A DNA stretch of 64,000 bases from Megascapheus bottae. Lineage: Eukaryota; Chordata; Mammalia; Rodentia; Geomyidae. The DNA lies in the NCBI GenBank assembly GCA_024803745.1, contig JANJXV010000152.1, forward strand, positions 1,000,001-1,064,000, given 5' to 3'. This document shows, in pieces, positions 1 through 10,292 of this stretch. Numbering within the stretch: the stretch's first letter is position 1; each line of letters opens with the position of its first letter. Both the position numbers and the translations under genes were made by a program. The notes below the pieces were generated by a model. The model worked only from the letters and a program-made list of their open reading frames with translations, did not search any database and was not told where the DNA came from.

Positions 1-274
1 ATCATTAGTACATCTGCCCCAAAGTTAGCAAATAAAATGGTGTACAAGAGAAATAACACAAAATAGGGGCTTTCTAGACTGCTTAGATTCATTCTGATTG
101 GCTAAATGTAAAGGTGTGTTGGTATTCAGAGCTGAATACAGTAATAGTGTTAACTTTTTTTGGTAAAGAAGCATGCACTGTCTAGTAAAGATGTGGCATA
201 TGTTTTCAAAATTTGTTGCTTTGTCCTTTTAGGCCATCCATGGTGAGGATTTTAGGTGTTGGATCTTCAAAAGT

Positions 275-940
275 TGCACGGGGAGGAGGAAGATGGCGCC
301 AAGACAATAGGGAGAGAACAAAAAGAGAGAACCAGGGAGTCCCACGAATCAATTACCTTAAGAAATCCACAACAACAAATTCAAGAAGCAACGGAAAAAG
401 ACCCAAACTGGAAAAGAAATCCAGATAAAGCTCACATCCAACTTTCTCAAAAAAAAAAAAAAAAGAATTCGGAACGCGAGGACCCCTCCCCCACCATGCC
501 GCCTCTGATCCAAGAGGGGGAGGCGGAGGGAGCCGGGCCAGGCAGGGCCAGGCCAGGCAACCGGGTCAGCGAGCCATAGAAGCAGTGGAACCAAGACTCG
601 GAACCAGGACAGCAAGCAACTGAACCCAGACGCGGACTACAAGTGGCAGCTGAGATCCTAGGGGAGTGAAGGATTCTCCAACACCGTGCAGGACCCAGAG
701 ATGAACACAGAGGTGTGAGTACTGCAGCAGGCCCCCAAACACAGAGCAGGTGCCAAGCCATAGAACTTAACTCAGACCCCTCCACCTTGCCTGAGAAGAG
801 CAGGAGCAGGGGGGGCAAGGAATTTAGAATCCTGTCCCTTCCCTCAACAGCCCCCTCCCCCAGGCCAATGACTGGAGATTGACAGGTGGGAGACACTAAG
901 ACCCAGCACCCCACCAAGGGAGGCAGAGATGTCCCAGTCC
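275..940 (+). mobile_element. Possible L1 LINE 5' end fragment
   Basis: The stretch opens with a GGAGGAGGAAGATGGCGCC motif, reminiscent of the start of mammalian L1 5' untranslated regions (GGAGGAGCCAAGATGGC type). A GC-rich segment without a conserved reading frame follows. Overlapping short ORFs on both strands look like composition effects. No ORF1 or ORF2 follows, so this would be a 5' fragment. The assignment is by resemblance only; an unrelated GC-rich repeat is possible. Confidence 0.4.
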
Positions 941-1199
941 CCACCTCTGTCCTCTGTCCTCTGTAGTTGTGAGATTACAAGCTCAATCTTCTACCTAGGC
1001 AAGGGCATTTACCTTCCCAGGTCCTTCAAATCATTGGAATTGGGGGAAGCCCATGAACTGTGTCCATGCAACTCCCCACTCCAAGTAGAGAAGCCGGGCC
1101 CTTTACTGCTTCCATGAACCCCACTGAGGAACCTGGCTCTGCCCTCTTGCCTCTGGGGCCTTAGGCGGGAAGTCCATGACCCTCTTATTTCCACTGAAT

Positions 1200-1312
1200 C
1201 ACAGAAAAAGCCAGAAGTGGGGCTGTGGTTCAAGGGTAGAATGCCAGCTTTGAGCAAAAGGAGCTCATAGAAAGTGCCCAGGCCCCGAGTTCAACTCTGA
1301 GGATTGGTAAGA
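1200..1312 (+). mobile_element. SINE, right arm only (ID/tRNA-derived family)
   Basis: It contains the right-arm signature AGCCAGAAGTGGGGCTGTGG, a GGGTAGAATGCC box and the GAGTTCAA box near the end. The left tRNA-like arm is absent. Confidence 0.7.
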
Positions 1313-1540
1313 CATAAAACAAAATAGAAATGAATAAATACAATACATTCATTAACAAAGCCAGTACCTCCATGTGTATTTGTACTGGTGAAGCTCCTGA
1401 GTAGCTAGGATGAAAGGCACCAAGCTAGGAAATTCCTTTCAATGGAATTATTTCATGTCCCATTCCTTAAGCCCAAGACTAGGCAAAGCACCTAGGCCCT
1501 GAGTTCAAGGCTCAGGTTCCACCAAAAAAAAAAAAAGAAA

Positions 1541-1543
<3 letters not shown>

Positions 1544-1616
<73 letters not shown>
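1544..1616. repeat. (CT)n microsatellite
   Basis: Over 70 bp of almost pure CT dinucleotide, following an A-rich tail of SINE-like sequence. It generates spurious Arg-Glu ORFs on the opposite strand. Confidence 0.95.
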
Positions 1617-1814
1617 TATATATATGTATCTGTTGTCCATAAGGGAAACCCAAAATACTTCCTTTCATACATAGTATAAATATAAATTCACATATATAAA
1701 AACATCTAAATACAGAAATATATAAAGAACAGAGCAGCATTTATTGCTGAACTTTGGGCCTTGGGTCATTCATACTTGGGAAATTCCAACACTTGTACAC
1801 AATGTAAAAAAAAA

Positions 1815-1920
1815 GCTGCAGGTGTTTAGCCTAGTGATAGAGTGCTCGCCAAGAATGCACCAAGCCCTGGGCTGAATTATTTGGTACAGCATACACAGAA
1901 AAAGACAGAAGTGGTGCTAT
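1815..1920 (+). mobile_element. SINE left part, interrupted by ERV fragment
   Basis: A tRNA-like head (TTTAGCCTAGTGATAGAGTG) runs into the start of the right arm and stops at about 1920, where retroviral gag begins. The missing right arm resumes at 2945 on the far side of the LTR. One SINE was therefore apparently split by the retroviral insertion, with loss of about 16 bp of its middle. Confidence 0.65.
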
Positions 1921-2129
1921 TCGGGGCCATATACATTATAATATTCTTGAATTCTTTTTCTTATCCGCTGCCAGGTTTTTTGGAATTTCTCCTCTAAAAA
2001 CCTCGGGCATGCCTCCTCGACAAACTGTAGGAAGCTCTGAAGCACCCCTTTTTCCACCCACGTTCCGTGGGCTTCAAGTAAGTCTGTTAAGATCGGTACA
2101 AATGACCTATGGGTATTAACTTGACCCAT
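1921..2129 (-). pseudogene. gag: ERV gag N-terminal fragment (matrix), truncated
   Basis: The first 70 codons of a betaretrovirus-like Gag start at 2129 with Met-Gly, the usual myristoylation context for a matrix protein that targets the plasma membrane. The sequence is near-identical to the N-termini of the gag genes at 47.6 and 58.8 kb, sharing the GTWVEKGVLQSFLQFVEEAC segment. The frame stays open to residue E70, then meets SINE sequence at 1920, so capsid, nucleocapsid and all downstream genes are gone. It lies about 105 bp downstream of a primer-binding site and LTR on the same strand. It cannot encode a functional Gag. Identification as gag is firm from the paralogues in this window. 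Confidence 0.88.
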
Positions 2130-2233
2130 AATTTTTACTCCTGACTATACACTCTCTTAAGATCCTCTCTTAATAGTCCTACGATGTGTTACTCACCACA
2201 GCGGGGTCCTCCACCGTCGTCCCAGATTTTCAG

Positions 2234-2251
2234 GTCCCTGTTCAGGCGCCA
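2234..2251 (-). other. Primer-binding site, tRNA-Lys3 type
   Basis: The minus strand reads TGGCGCCTGAACAGGGAC, one mismatch from the canonical Lys3 primer site. It sits two bases inside the LTR, as in other members of this family. Confidence 0.85.
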
Positions 2252-2253
2252 GA

Positions 2254-2944
2254 TGCCGGGGCCTACTGGCAGCAAATTGGGGTTCCTGAAATAGGGGGCA
2301 GGGACTGGAAAAATTAGAAGAGAGACAAACACATCGGGTCCGGGAGGTCTGCAGCCCAGGCAAAAACTGCAGCCCCATTTATTATCAACTCAAAGTTTAT
2401 ATCCCTTCTTGAGACCAGGGCACTGCCAGGTGTTACATCCAGATGGTTAATCAGGGAACTGTTGGGGGTTACATTCATATGGTAAATCTCAGATCAATTG
2501 AACAGGAGAAGGCCAAAAAACAATAAGACAATCAAGGGCCCGGGAGTTTGGCCTAGCGGTTAAAGTGCTTGCCTAGCATGCACAAAGACCCGGGTTCGAT
2601 TCCTCGGTATCCCACATACACAACCAAGCCGGAAGTGGCAGAGACGAGACACAACCAAGCCGGAAGTGGCAGAGAGGAGACTGCAACAAGGGACAGAGAG
2701 CCAGAGCCAGGGAGGCCGGAGCGAGCGGAGGCCGGAGCGAGCGGAGGCCGGAGGGAGTGGGGGCCAGGAGCGGGGGCCAGGAGCGGGGGCCAGGAGCGGG
2801 GGCCAGGAGCGTGCGGGAGCGAGCGGGGTCGGAGCTAGCGGGGCCAGAAAGAGAAGGGGGCCAAAAAAAAAAAACCAATAAGACAATCAAGTAATTATCT
2901 GATGCAAATCAAAGTACAGTTTGATTCCACTCTTGCTCCCCACA
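2254..2944 (-). mobile_element. ERV 5' LTR, subtype C, carrying a SINE insertion
   Basis: The LTR runs TG (plus strand 2254) to CA (2944) and closely matches the LTR at 47706-48043. Without the SINE at 2537-2875 and its duplicated target it is about 336 bp. No partner LTR lies to the left, because the element is cut inside gag. The right flank at 2945 resumes the SINE broken at 1920. Confidence 0.85.
2537..2875 (+). mobile_element. Composite SINE with GC-rich VNTR, flanked by 16 bp TSD
   Basis: The tRNA-like head (GGGAGTTTGGCCTAGCGG) is followed by a twice-repeated ACACAACCAAGCCGGAAGTG segment. A GC-rich minisatellite comes next, built of GAGCGAGCGGAGGCCG and GGGGGCCAGGAGC units, and the element ends in an A tail. 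The identical 16 bp target CAATAAGACAATCAAG occurs at 2521-2536 and 2876-2891. It is therefore a real retroposition into the LTR, younger than the LTR. ORFs across it on both strands are low-complexity shadows. Confidence 0.85.
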
Positions 2945-3015
2945 GTGGTAGAGCAGTTGCCTTCAGAAAACTCAAGGACAGTGCCCCCCACACACAAAGA
3001 ACCCTAACTACTGAG
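2945..3015 (+). mobile_element. SINE right part (continuation of 1815-1920)
   Basis: It begins at GTGGTAGAGCAGTTGCC and continues as a degenerate right arm. It is the distal half of the SINE interrupted by the ERV. Confidence 0.55.
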
Positions 3016-3089
3016 GATACTGATATCCAGAGGATCCTGCTCTCACCTTGTGGAGGCTCCACTTCCCATTTCTGCCTGGTTGATTTGAG

Positions 3090-3200
3090 GTAAAATGATC
3101 AGTGAGGCTTTTCTGCCAGGCCTGGTTTTGAATGCCAGTCCTCAGATCTCAGCCTCCTGAGTAAACAGGATGACAGACCTCAGCCACAGATGCCTAGACT
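3090..3200 (-). mobile_element. B1/7SL-like SINE fragment
   Basis: Read on the minus strand it has the 7SL-derived pattern, with CTCAGATCTCAGCCTCCTGAG on the plus strand being the complement of the family's GGAGGCTGAGATCTGAGG. Diverged copy. Confidence 0.6.
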
Positions 3201-3298
3201 GCAGCACTGTGATCTCCACTTAACAATAGGAAAAGGGACCCATACCTAGGTCCAGGAACTCAGAATCAGTTCTTAGGTTCTGATTTCATGGATAATGG

Positions 3299-3362
3299 CA
3301 CACGCACACACACACACGCACACACGCGCACACACACTCACACACGCGCACACACACGCACG
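3299..3362. repeat. (CA)n microsatellite with CG variants
   Basis: About 60 bp of CA repeats interspersed with CG steps. Confidence 0.95.
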
Positions 3363-3810
3363 AAAACCAAAACCAAAAAATACCATCTGCATGAGAAAAC
3401 CCCAAACATTTCAGAACATTAATTATGTAAGTGCAGGTACATAAATGTAGAGAAAGGCCAGTGCTCTGCATGAAAGCTGCCTTGGGTCATGCACACTTGG
3501 GAGTTTCCACCACTTGTACATAATAAAATACAAAGCAGGAGTGGAAGCCATGTTCCTCCCACTCTGGCCTGTCTTCCTGGATACCTAGGACATTGAGATC
3601 TAGAGGATCATGGCTGAAATCCAGCCCAGCCTGCAAAGTACAAGATCCCTGCCTCTTTTACTTGTTTCTTTGCTGGTTGTGGGTCTTGAGCTCAGGGTCA
3701 GAGCACTGACCCGGGACTGTTTTCCAATTACAGCCAGGCCTCCACTTCCAGGGTCTGAATAATTAATTAATAAGATCAAAGTGTCAGGGGACCTGACTAG
3801 CTGCCCTTAT

Positions 3811-4519
3811 TGTGCCCAGAAACTTGAAGGCCCCCCGCCCCCCCATAGCCAGAGACCAAAGATCAATGCAAATTGCAATGAGTTGTTTATTGACGAGCTG
3901 GAGCACGGGTCTCTGCGCACTGATAGTCGAGTGCAGACCAGAGGCCCCTAGCGCAAGATTACAGCCCCTTTTATACATTTTTTTTTTGGTAGGGGGAAGG
4001 CCCCAGCAAGTAATAGTAACAAATCAATACGCCACGCGGGAAATTTATACTATAATTCCATTAAATGATTGGTGCAGTACAAAGCAGGAAAGAGGTTGTG
4101 GCTAATCACTGGTCAGTCTAGCTGGCTGTCATTTTAGGATGGTTTTATGCCAGATATGAGTCTAGGGGGATCTCCATGGTAACAAGCTTGTGATTGGTTG
4201 ACATCTGCCCTAGTTTGCTGGCCCTTGCAAGTCCGACCTTGTAGGTAGCAGATGCCTGCTATCTCTAGCTCCCGGTTTGGAATGTGTATACTCCTTACTA
4301 CAGTGTAGCTCAGTCTGGGAACCAAGGACAAATGGGTGGTTGTAGATTAGCCACAAGGACAGCAGTTTCATTTCTCAGGATTTTAGCAAGCAGATATACA
4401 GAAGCAGAAAGGCAAGTTAAGGAAACACAAGTATAACCATCCAAATGAATACAAGTATGAAAATACAAATGGCTAACATAGGTTTATAGAAAATATATAC
4501 ATATTTTCTATGCTCCTCA
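3811..4519 (-). mobile_element. Solo LTR, minus strand
   Basis: A TG...CA segment of 709 bp (plus strand) with LTR anatomy on the minus strand. A TATA-like TGTATAAAAG lies at about 3968-3977, and an AATAAA polyadenylation signal about 80 bp downstream (complement at 3886-3891). The left end CCTTAT and right flank CCCTAG could be a decayed 6 bp target duplication. It splits a copy of the 250 bp repeat. The family is not recognised and no internal retroviral sequence flanks it. Confidence 0.55.
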
Positions 4520-4603
4520 CCCTAGCTACTTATGGCTGCTGAGATCCAGAGGATCATGATTCAAAGATTCAAATCTAGGAGGCAAAGTACTATGTCTGTG
4601 TCC

Positions 4604-4792
4604 CTTTTTATTTTTTGCCAATCCTGATGCTTGAGATGAGGGCATGGGCACTGAACTTGTGCTTTCTCAAGGCAAGTACTTGAGCCACAGCACACTTCTG
4701 TTTTTTCTGTGTATGTGGTTCCAAGGAATCAAACCCAGGGCCTTGTGCATGCTAGTTGAGCAATCTACCACTAGGCTACACTCCTGGCCCTG
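4604..4792 (-). mobile_element. Dimeric SINE, near full length
   Basis: The minus strand begins with GGGCCAGGAGTGTAGCCTAG and continues through the ACCACATACACAG linker to the right arm. It ends at the T-rich (poly-A complement) tract near 4605. Confidence 0.75.
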
Positions 4793-4794
4793 TA

Positions 4795-5050
4795 TCCGTT
4801 TTTGTTTTAGCTTGTTTACTTTTCTACCTGTTGTTGGGATTGACCTCAGAGCCTGTGCACCGACCCTGGGCTTTTGGTAGAAGTCCAGCACTAACCACGT
4901 GAAGGCATATCCACTTCGGGTCTGTGCATGATTATTTGGAATTAAAAATGTCACAGTTTCTTGTCTGCCTTCCTTGGTTTTGAACCAAGACCCTCAGATC
5001 CCAGCTGAGTAGGTAGGATGACAGGCTTCAGCCATAGGCCGCTAGGCCGG
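4795..5050 (-). mobile_element. B1/7SL-like plus ID-arm SINE fragments
   Basis: The plus strand shows GAACCAAGACCCTCAGATCCC followed by GCCATAGGCCGCTAGGCC, the complement of a diverged 7SL-like module. An ID-arm-like piece precedes it. Confidence 0.5.
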
Positions 5051-5719
5051 GAAACACTGATCTCTATTTATGATAGGAAAGCTGCAAGTATGTCCACAGC
5101 TCCATATTCTCCAGCCCAAGAGTTCAGACTTAGGTGCTGAGTTCAAGACTCAGTTGCCACTGAAAAAATAACCTACATATGTTATATATTATATGAAATA
5201 AAATTATACATGTATATATTTGATGAAAGTGACAAGGGCCCTTTTTCTGCTCTAGTTATTCAGGACAATAAGATTGAGAGAACTGAAGTTCAAATGCAGG
5301 CCAGGCAGCACAGTCCATGCCCCTTTTATTTGGTATTTCTGCCTGTTGTGGGCTTGAACTCAGGGCCTTGGCACAGACCCTGGGCTACATTCCAGAAGTC
5401 CAGAGAAAACCAGTTTGAGCCACAGTTCCATTTCTGGCACCTAAATGATTCATTTGAGATAAATGTATCAGGGGCCCTTTCCTGCCCTAGCTGAACAGAT
5501 GCAGAGATGCAGAGGATCAGAGTTCAAATCCAGCCTGGCCTGCAAAGTTGGAGGTCTGAGCGCATTATTTTTTCTTTCTTTCTTTCTTTCATTTCTGGTG
5601 GGTTGTGTGGTTTGAACTCAGGGCCTTGATGCTGACACAGGGCTACTTTCCAAAGTCCATTGCAAGCCAGTTTGATCCAGCTCCACTTCTGGTATCTGAA
5701 TGATTAATTTTATTTTAGT

Positions 5720-5824
5720 TAAAGCCAGAAGTGGCACTGTGGCTCAATTGGTACAGTGCTATCCTTGATCCAAAAGGAGCTCAGGGACAATGCTCAGGTC
5801 CTGAGTTAAGTCCCAGGATTGGAC
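5720..5824 (+). mobile_element. SINE right arm
   Basis: Contains AAGCCAGAAGTGGCACTGTG, a TACAGTGC box and CCTGAGTTAAGTCCCAGG. Confidence 0.7.
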
Positions 5825-5833
5825 GCCCTCAAA

Positions 5834-6062
5834 AAAATTATTGCCAGACCTGGGGCTTGAACTCATAGTCTCATGCTTGGTTCACAGCTGGCACTCTACC
5901 ACTCAAACCACACCTCCTGCCCAGCTATTTTGCTCATTAGTTGATAATGGATTTTTAAAGACTTTTCTAAAAGCCCAGTTTTGTCTTTGAACCTCTATCT
6001 TCCAGATCTCAGCCTCCAGAGTAGCTAAAATTATAAGAGTGAACCACAGTCACCAACTGCCA
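5834..6062 (-). mobile_element. B1/7SL-ID composite SINE, opposite orientation to its neighbour
   Basis: The plus strand carries the reverse of the right arm (GGGGCTTGAACTCATAGTC, CACTCTACCACTC) and then the reverse 7SL-like module (CCAGATCTCAGCCTCCAGAG). With the 5720-5824 SINE it forms an imperfect inverted pair. Confidence 0.65.
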
Positions 6063-6458
6063 TTCTTTCCATTGAGAAGAGCATGACATAGGAAAGAGTG
6101 GGAAAAATTCTCTAGGAAACTCAAGAGATTACCATGTTACTGCCAAAGCCACGGTTAGCTTTATTTATTCCCATAAGTGGAATCTTTACTGCTATACCGA
6201 GTTAGGATGTATGTTCATACCACTCTGCACATACCTATCCTGTCTCAGGTAGGTGAAAGAACAGCTGCACCCTTGATCAAGATCATCATCATCAAATCTT
6301 TACATGGAAACCCAAATGTCTATGTTCTCTTTCTTGTACTAGGAATTTCAATTTAACATGGAATTACATTCTGTAAGTGCTCATTCATTGCTTCTGCCTT
6401 AGTTTCACTCTCCCAAATATCAATGTCAAAAATATTTGATGTTAAAAAACATAGAGCG

Positions 6459-6680
6459 GGGGCTGGGAGTTTGGCCTAGTGGTAGAGTGCTTGTCTAGCA
6501 TGCACGAAGACCTGAGTTCGATTCCTCGGCACCACATACATAGAAAAAAAAAAGCTGGAAGTGGTGCTGAGGCTCAAGGGTAGAGCTCTAGCCTTGAGAG
6601 AAGTGCAAGGACAGTGCTTAGGCCCTGAGTTCAAGCCCCACAACAAGCACCAAAAAAAGTAAAAAAAAAAAAAAAAAAGA
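6459..6680 (+). mobile_element. Dimeric SINE, full length with A-rich tail
   Basis: Starts GGGCTGGGAGTTTGGCCTAG and has a tRNA-like B box (GTTCGATTCC). A CACATACATAGAAAA linker leads to the right arm, and the element ends in a long A tail at 6660-6678. Confidence 0.88.
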
Positions 6681-7570
6681 GAAAAGATAGAGAATGTGCA
6701 TTTCCAGCTAGATGGAAGAAATCAGTTTCCATGTACTGTGATGCCCTGGGATGTGTACAGCATTTCTGCTTTTCTATGGCTTGGCCTGAGCTTGGGAAAA
6801 TGAAGAGGAGACCAGACTCCTGACTTCCTCCCCTCTCTCCTCTCTCCACAGGGAGGTCAGCCAAGTGGGGGTCAGCCGCATGGGGCATTTCGTATTCACA
6901 CACCCGGTCTCACCAAAGGGTACAGGGCAGAGCCCAGTCCTGCCAAGTCATGCCCACGCCCTCCCCCAATTCTGTCTGTCTCCAGGGGGGTCCCGGTGGA
7001 CTGGGGCGGCACTCACTCAGCCACCAGCAGGGGCCGAGTGGTAGCAGTCTGACCAGTCAGCTAGCAGGAAACAAGCCAGCCAGTCCATCGATGGCCCAGG
7101 GAAGCAGGGAAGTGGCCGGCAGCAGAAAAAAAATACTCCCAAAGCTGCCTTTTCCTGCCAAGAATCAGGCCAAGCACACGAGAGGCTGTGTTTGTCAAGA
7201 CAGAGTGAAGTGTGAGCCATTTCCCCGCGCGTGTGCGTGTGTGCAGTGTGTGTCTGCGGGGGAAGAGGCCGGATGGGTGGGGGTGGGGATGGGGTGAAGG
7301 CAAGCCACTCAGCTAGTCAGCTTCTCCCCAGAAACGAAGCTCGGACTGTGCTTTGTCTTGTAAATGTTGTCATGGCAACGGCCTGACATTCCTGTTAGGC
7401 TTCACCCTGCGGGTGGGGGTGGGGCCTGGGGAAGAGAAACCACCAAAGGGAAATAAAAAAAAAAATCAAGTACTACAGAGAACCAAACAAACAACAAGAC
7501 AAACAGCTAGCAGGCCCGGAATTCCACGACCGCTACCTTCAGGAAAATCGTTTCAAGGAAGTAGGATCGA
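6681..7570. other. GC-richer non-repetitive sequence, no gene recognised
   Basis: No retroelement signature, convincing codon pattern or splice-linked ORF was seen. ORFs of 70-115 codons on both strands contain simple sequence and resemble no family I know. It could be part of a host intron, UTR or intergenic region. Confidence 0.5.
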
Positions 7571-7572
7571 TG

Positions 7573-7745
7573 AGAACGGGAGTTTGGCCTAGTGGGAGAG
7601 GGCTTGCTTACCAAAGGGAAGACCCGGCTTCCATTCCTCAGTGAAGTCAGAAACGAATGCTGCAGCTGTTGCTGCTGTGGTTGACGACGTGGTAGAGCTC
7701 TTGCCTGGAGAAAGCCCAGGCCCTGAGTTTCAGTTCGGGAGGCAC
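7573..7745 (+). mobile_element. Diverged dimeric SINE
   Basis: GGGAGTTTGGCCTAGTGGGA marks the head. The right arm is degenerate (GTGGTAGAGCTCTTGCC, CCCAGGCCCTGAGTTTCAG). Confidence 0.7.
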
Positions 7746-7925
7746 GGGAAAGTACCGCTAGGCATTCAGAGACAAGACAGCCCGTGCGCACACCTTCCAA
7801 ATGCAGGGCTCCAGTGAAGGCAATCCCACCAGGAAGGAGGCAGTCTCAGAGGCCTGGTTGGAGGGTAGGCCTCAGCCTAAAAATGACCTCGATACTGTGT
7901 TTTTCATGTTTCCCCTTTGGGGCCC

Positions 7926-7927
7926 TG

Positions 7928-7968
<41 letters not shown>

Positions 7969-7985
7969 GACTCTGTCTCTCTGTC

Positions 7986-8019
<34 letters not shown>

Positions 8020-8132
8020 CCTCTCCCTTTCTCCCTCTCTCTCTCCCTCTCTCTCCCTCCCTCCCTCCCTCTCTCTCCCTCCCTCCCTCTCTCTCCCTCC
8101 CTTCCTCTCTCTCCCTTCCTCCCTCCCCCTTT
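7926..8132. repeat. Compound (CTGT)n(CT)n(CCCT)n microsatellite
   Basis: About 200 bp of pure pyrimidine-rich simple repeats passing from CTGT to CT to CCCT/CCTT. ORFs crossing it in all frames are artefacts. Confidence 0.95.
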
Positions 8133-8290
8133 TCTTTTTCTGTACTTTGAACCGGAGAGTTATTGAGCACCTAAAATTCTGTATTTTACTTAGATCTGGT
8201 GACTTGGTGGAGAGAGAGAAAAACCAGTTTTCTTAGGAAACATGGATAAGGGGAGGGAGGAAAAGGAGGTAGGGTTTCTCTCCTTTCTCT

Positions 8291-8410
8291 GTCTTTTTTT
8301 TTTTTTTTTGGCCAGTCCTGGGGCTTGTACTCAGGGCCTGAGCACTGTCTTTGGGCTTCTTTCTCAAGGCTACAGCTCTACCACTTGAGCCAGAGCACCA
8401 CACTTCTGGA
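8291..8410 (-). mobile_element. SINE right arm
   Basis: The plus strand begins with a T run and GGCCAGTCCTGGGGCTTG, then CTCTACCACTTGAGCC, the reverse of the family right arm. Confidence 0.8.
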
Positions 8411-8468
8411 TTCCCTTCCCCCCTCCCCCCCCCCCCCGCCCCTATGGAGGTGGTACCAGGGAAACCTT

Positions 8469-8496
8469 GCAGCAGCAGCAGCAGCAACAGCAGCAG
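8469..8496 (+). repeat. Short (CAG)n tract
   Basis: Nine to ten CAG/CAA triplets. They translate to Gln, Ser or Ala runs in plus-strand ORFs without gene support. Confidence 0.9.
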
Positions 8497-9036
8497 ACTG
8501 TCTGACTCCAGCACAGCCAATGTACCCGAGCTTGCCCGCCTGTAAACATGCCACCATGGGGGCCCAGACAGAAAGCCCACCCAACACCCCGCCCGACCTT
8601 CCCTTGTGGACGTTTTCTTGGTTTTGTTTTGGGTTGGGGAGGGATTTCTTCAACTTTTTCATTCACCCCTGCCTGCCTCCTAGCTCAGGCCTCACAAACC
8701 CCACTCCTGAACCCTGTTCCACACAGTCTCCAAGCCTGTGGGAAGGCTGTGTCCCCCGCTGCTGCTGCTCTATCTATCCCAGTAAACAGCGGAAGAGCAG
8801 CCGAGTCCAGCCTGTTTCCTCCTTTCTCCCCCAGTTTTTACTAACACTGACTGAGTGTTTCAGGTAGGCTAGGCAGGCACTGTCCCATGAAACCGCATTC
8901 CCAGCCCCACCATGATTGTTTTTGGTGCGCGTGCAAGTCACAAGACCATCCCCACCCACCAACCCCCCCCCAAAAAAAAAATTAAGTCAATACGCATCTC
9001 CACTGGCTTCCTGTTAGTAGAGAAGAAAGACCAACT

Positions 9037-9241
9037 TGCCAGGCACGGTGGTCACTCAGGAGGCTGAGGTCTGTCTGAGGACCAAGGTTCAGAGCCAGCC
9101 TGGGTACCACAGGATGACCCGACCCGAGATACACTTATCTCCAAATACACTCTAGGAAACGGGAAGTGGGGCTTGGCTCCAGGGTAGGGTGGCAGCCTTC
9201 AGGTAAAGAGCGCCTGGGCCTAGTTCAAGCCCCAGGACCCA
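9037..9241 (+). mobile_element. B1/7SL-ID composite SINE
   Basis: The 7SL-like module (GGAGGCTGAGGTCTG, CAGAGCCAGCCTGGGTACC) is fused to the ID-type right arm (GGGAAGTGGGGCTTGG, CTAGTTCAAGCCCCAGGAC). Confidence 0.8.
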
Positions 9242-9640
9242 CCCCCCAAAAAAGGAAGAAAAATAGAAAAAGGTGAAGGGGAGGAAGCCATTTGGGGGAA
9301 GGAACAATGATTCCGGGTAAGGTGACATCAACATGCCATCTTTGCTTCAAAGAGAGACCACAGAATGCATTCCTTCCACAGGGATGCTTTCCTCAGCCTC
9401 AAGGATTCACATGTTGTCTGTGTGACAGTATGCATGCCTTCCTGGTGGTGGTGGTGTGTGGGGGGCGCCAGGGAAACCTGGGTGCCTGCCTTCCTTTGAT
9501 CAAAAATAAGGCTCTGTTTCATGGCAGGCTTCATCCTTACACCCTTCCCTGGGAAGAAATGCCCCCCAAACATCCAGAACTCAGTAACTGACTGGGTCAC
9601 CTGAACGTGACTAGTCGATCTATCCAGCCTGGTACTTGTG
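9242..9640. other. Unassigned single-copy-looking sequence
   Basis: Opposed ORFs of 90-99 codons overlap here but lack a recognisable domain. Nothing else supportable was seen. Confidence 0.4.
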
Positions 9641-9666
9641 GATGCCTGCCTGCCTGCCTGCCTGCC
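9641..9666. repeat. Short (CCTG)n
   Basis: Five to six CCTG units. Confidence 0.9.
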
Positions 9667-9880
9667 CGATTTGTGTCTCTACCCACCCCACCCACTCCCC
9701 ACCAACTCTTGTTCATTCCTGCTTTCGTTTCTGTACTCCAGAAAGAACTGTATTTTAGGGCCAGCGGGTCTGCCAGTTTCCCTGCCTGCCTGGAAACCAC
9801 GGTCCATTGCAGTGGCTCAACCAGGTGCTGGGGAGTCTGATATCTGTGGGTAGAGATTCAAGTCCAGCTCAAGCTTGAAA

Positions 9881-9882
<2 letters not shown>

Positions 9883-9938
<56 letters not shown>

Positions 9939-10052
9939 TTTCTCTCTCCTTCCTTCCTTTCTTCCTCCCTCCCTCCCTCTCTCCCTCCATCCCTCCCTTT
10001 CTTCCTTCCTTCCTTCCTTCCTTCCTTCCTTCCTTCCTTCCTTCCTTCCTTC
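9883..10052. repeat. Compound (CT)n / (CTTC)n polypyrimidine tract
   Basis: About 50 bp of CT followed by mixed CTTT/CCCT and a pure TTCC array of about 50 bp. Confidence 0.95.
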
Positions 10053-10091
10053 CAAGTTCTGGCCTGGACCCTCTGGCCTTGATCTGTCTGG

Positions 10092-10208
10092 AGGCTAGGG
10101 AGTGCCTGCACCACTTCTGGCTTTTCTGTGTACACAGTCCAGAGAACCTAGGGCTTCATGCATGCATGCTATGCAAGTATTCTATCACTGAGTCACACTC
10201 CTGGCCCC
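10092..10208 (-). mobile_element. SINE left arm and linker
   Basis: The plus strand shows CACCACTTCTGGCTTTTCTG, the linker complement, and TATCACTGAGTCACACTCCTGG, the reverse of the tRNA-like head. Confidence 0.7.
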
Positions 10209-10262
10209 ATTTTGAGATTATTCATCGTGATTCATCACTAAAAATGCCACAAGTGGACCCTG

Positions 10263-10292
10263 GCCCCTTCCCTTCCCTTCCCTTCCCTTCCC
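10263..10292. repeat. (CCCTT)n
   Basis: Five pentamer units, then a C-rich run. Confidence 0.9.

Larger units (their letters stand above)
3588..5712. repeat. ~250 bp repeat unit in several copies, two in direct tandem
   Basis: A unit that runs ATGATTAATT, AAGTGTCAGGGGCCC, CTGCCCTAGCT, GATCCAGAGGATCA, GCCTGCAAAGT, TTGTGGGCTTGAACTCAGGG occurs at about 3588-3770, 3770-3810 (start) plus 4520-4620 (end, split by an LTR), 5210-5463 and 5464-5712. The last two are adjacent and head to tail. Parts of the unit resemble the minus-strand SINE arms, so it may be a SINE dimer that was tandemly duplicated. Confidence 0.6.

Noticed and set aside
2560..2890. Overlapping ORFs of 70-108 codons on both strands
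   Set aside because: They are Gly/Arg/Pro-rich translations of the SINE VNTR in several frames at once, with no start context or family match.
7784..8236. 150-codon ORF and frame partners
   Set aside because: Most residues come from the CTGT/CT/CCCT microsatellite read as Ser-Leu-Cys runs.
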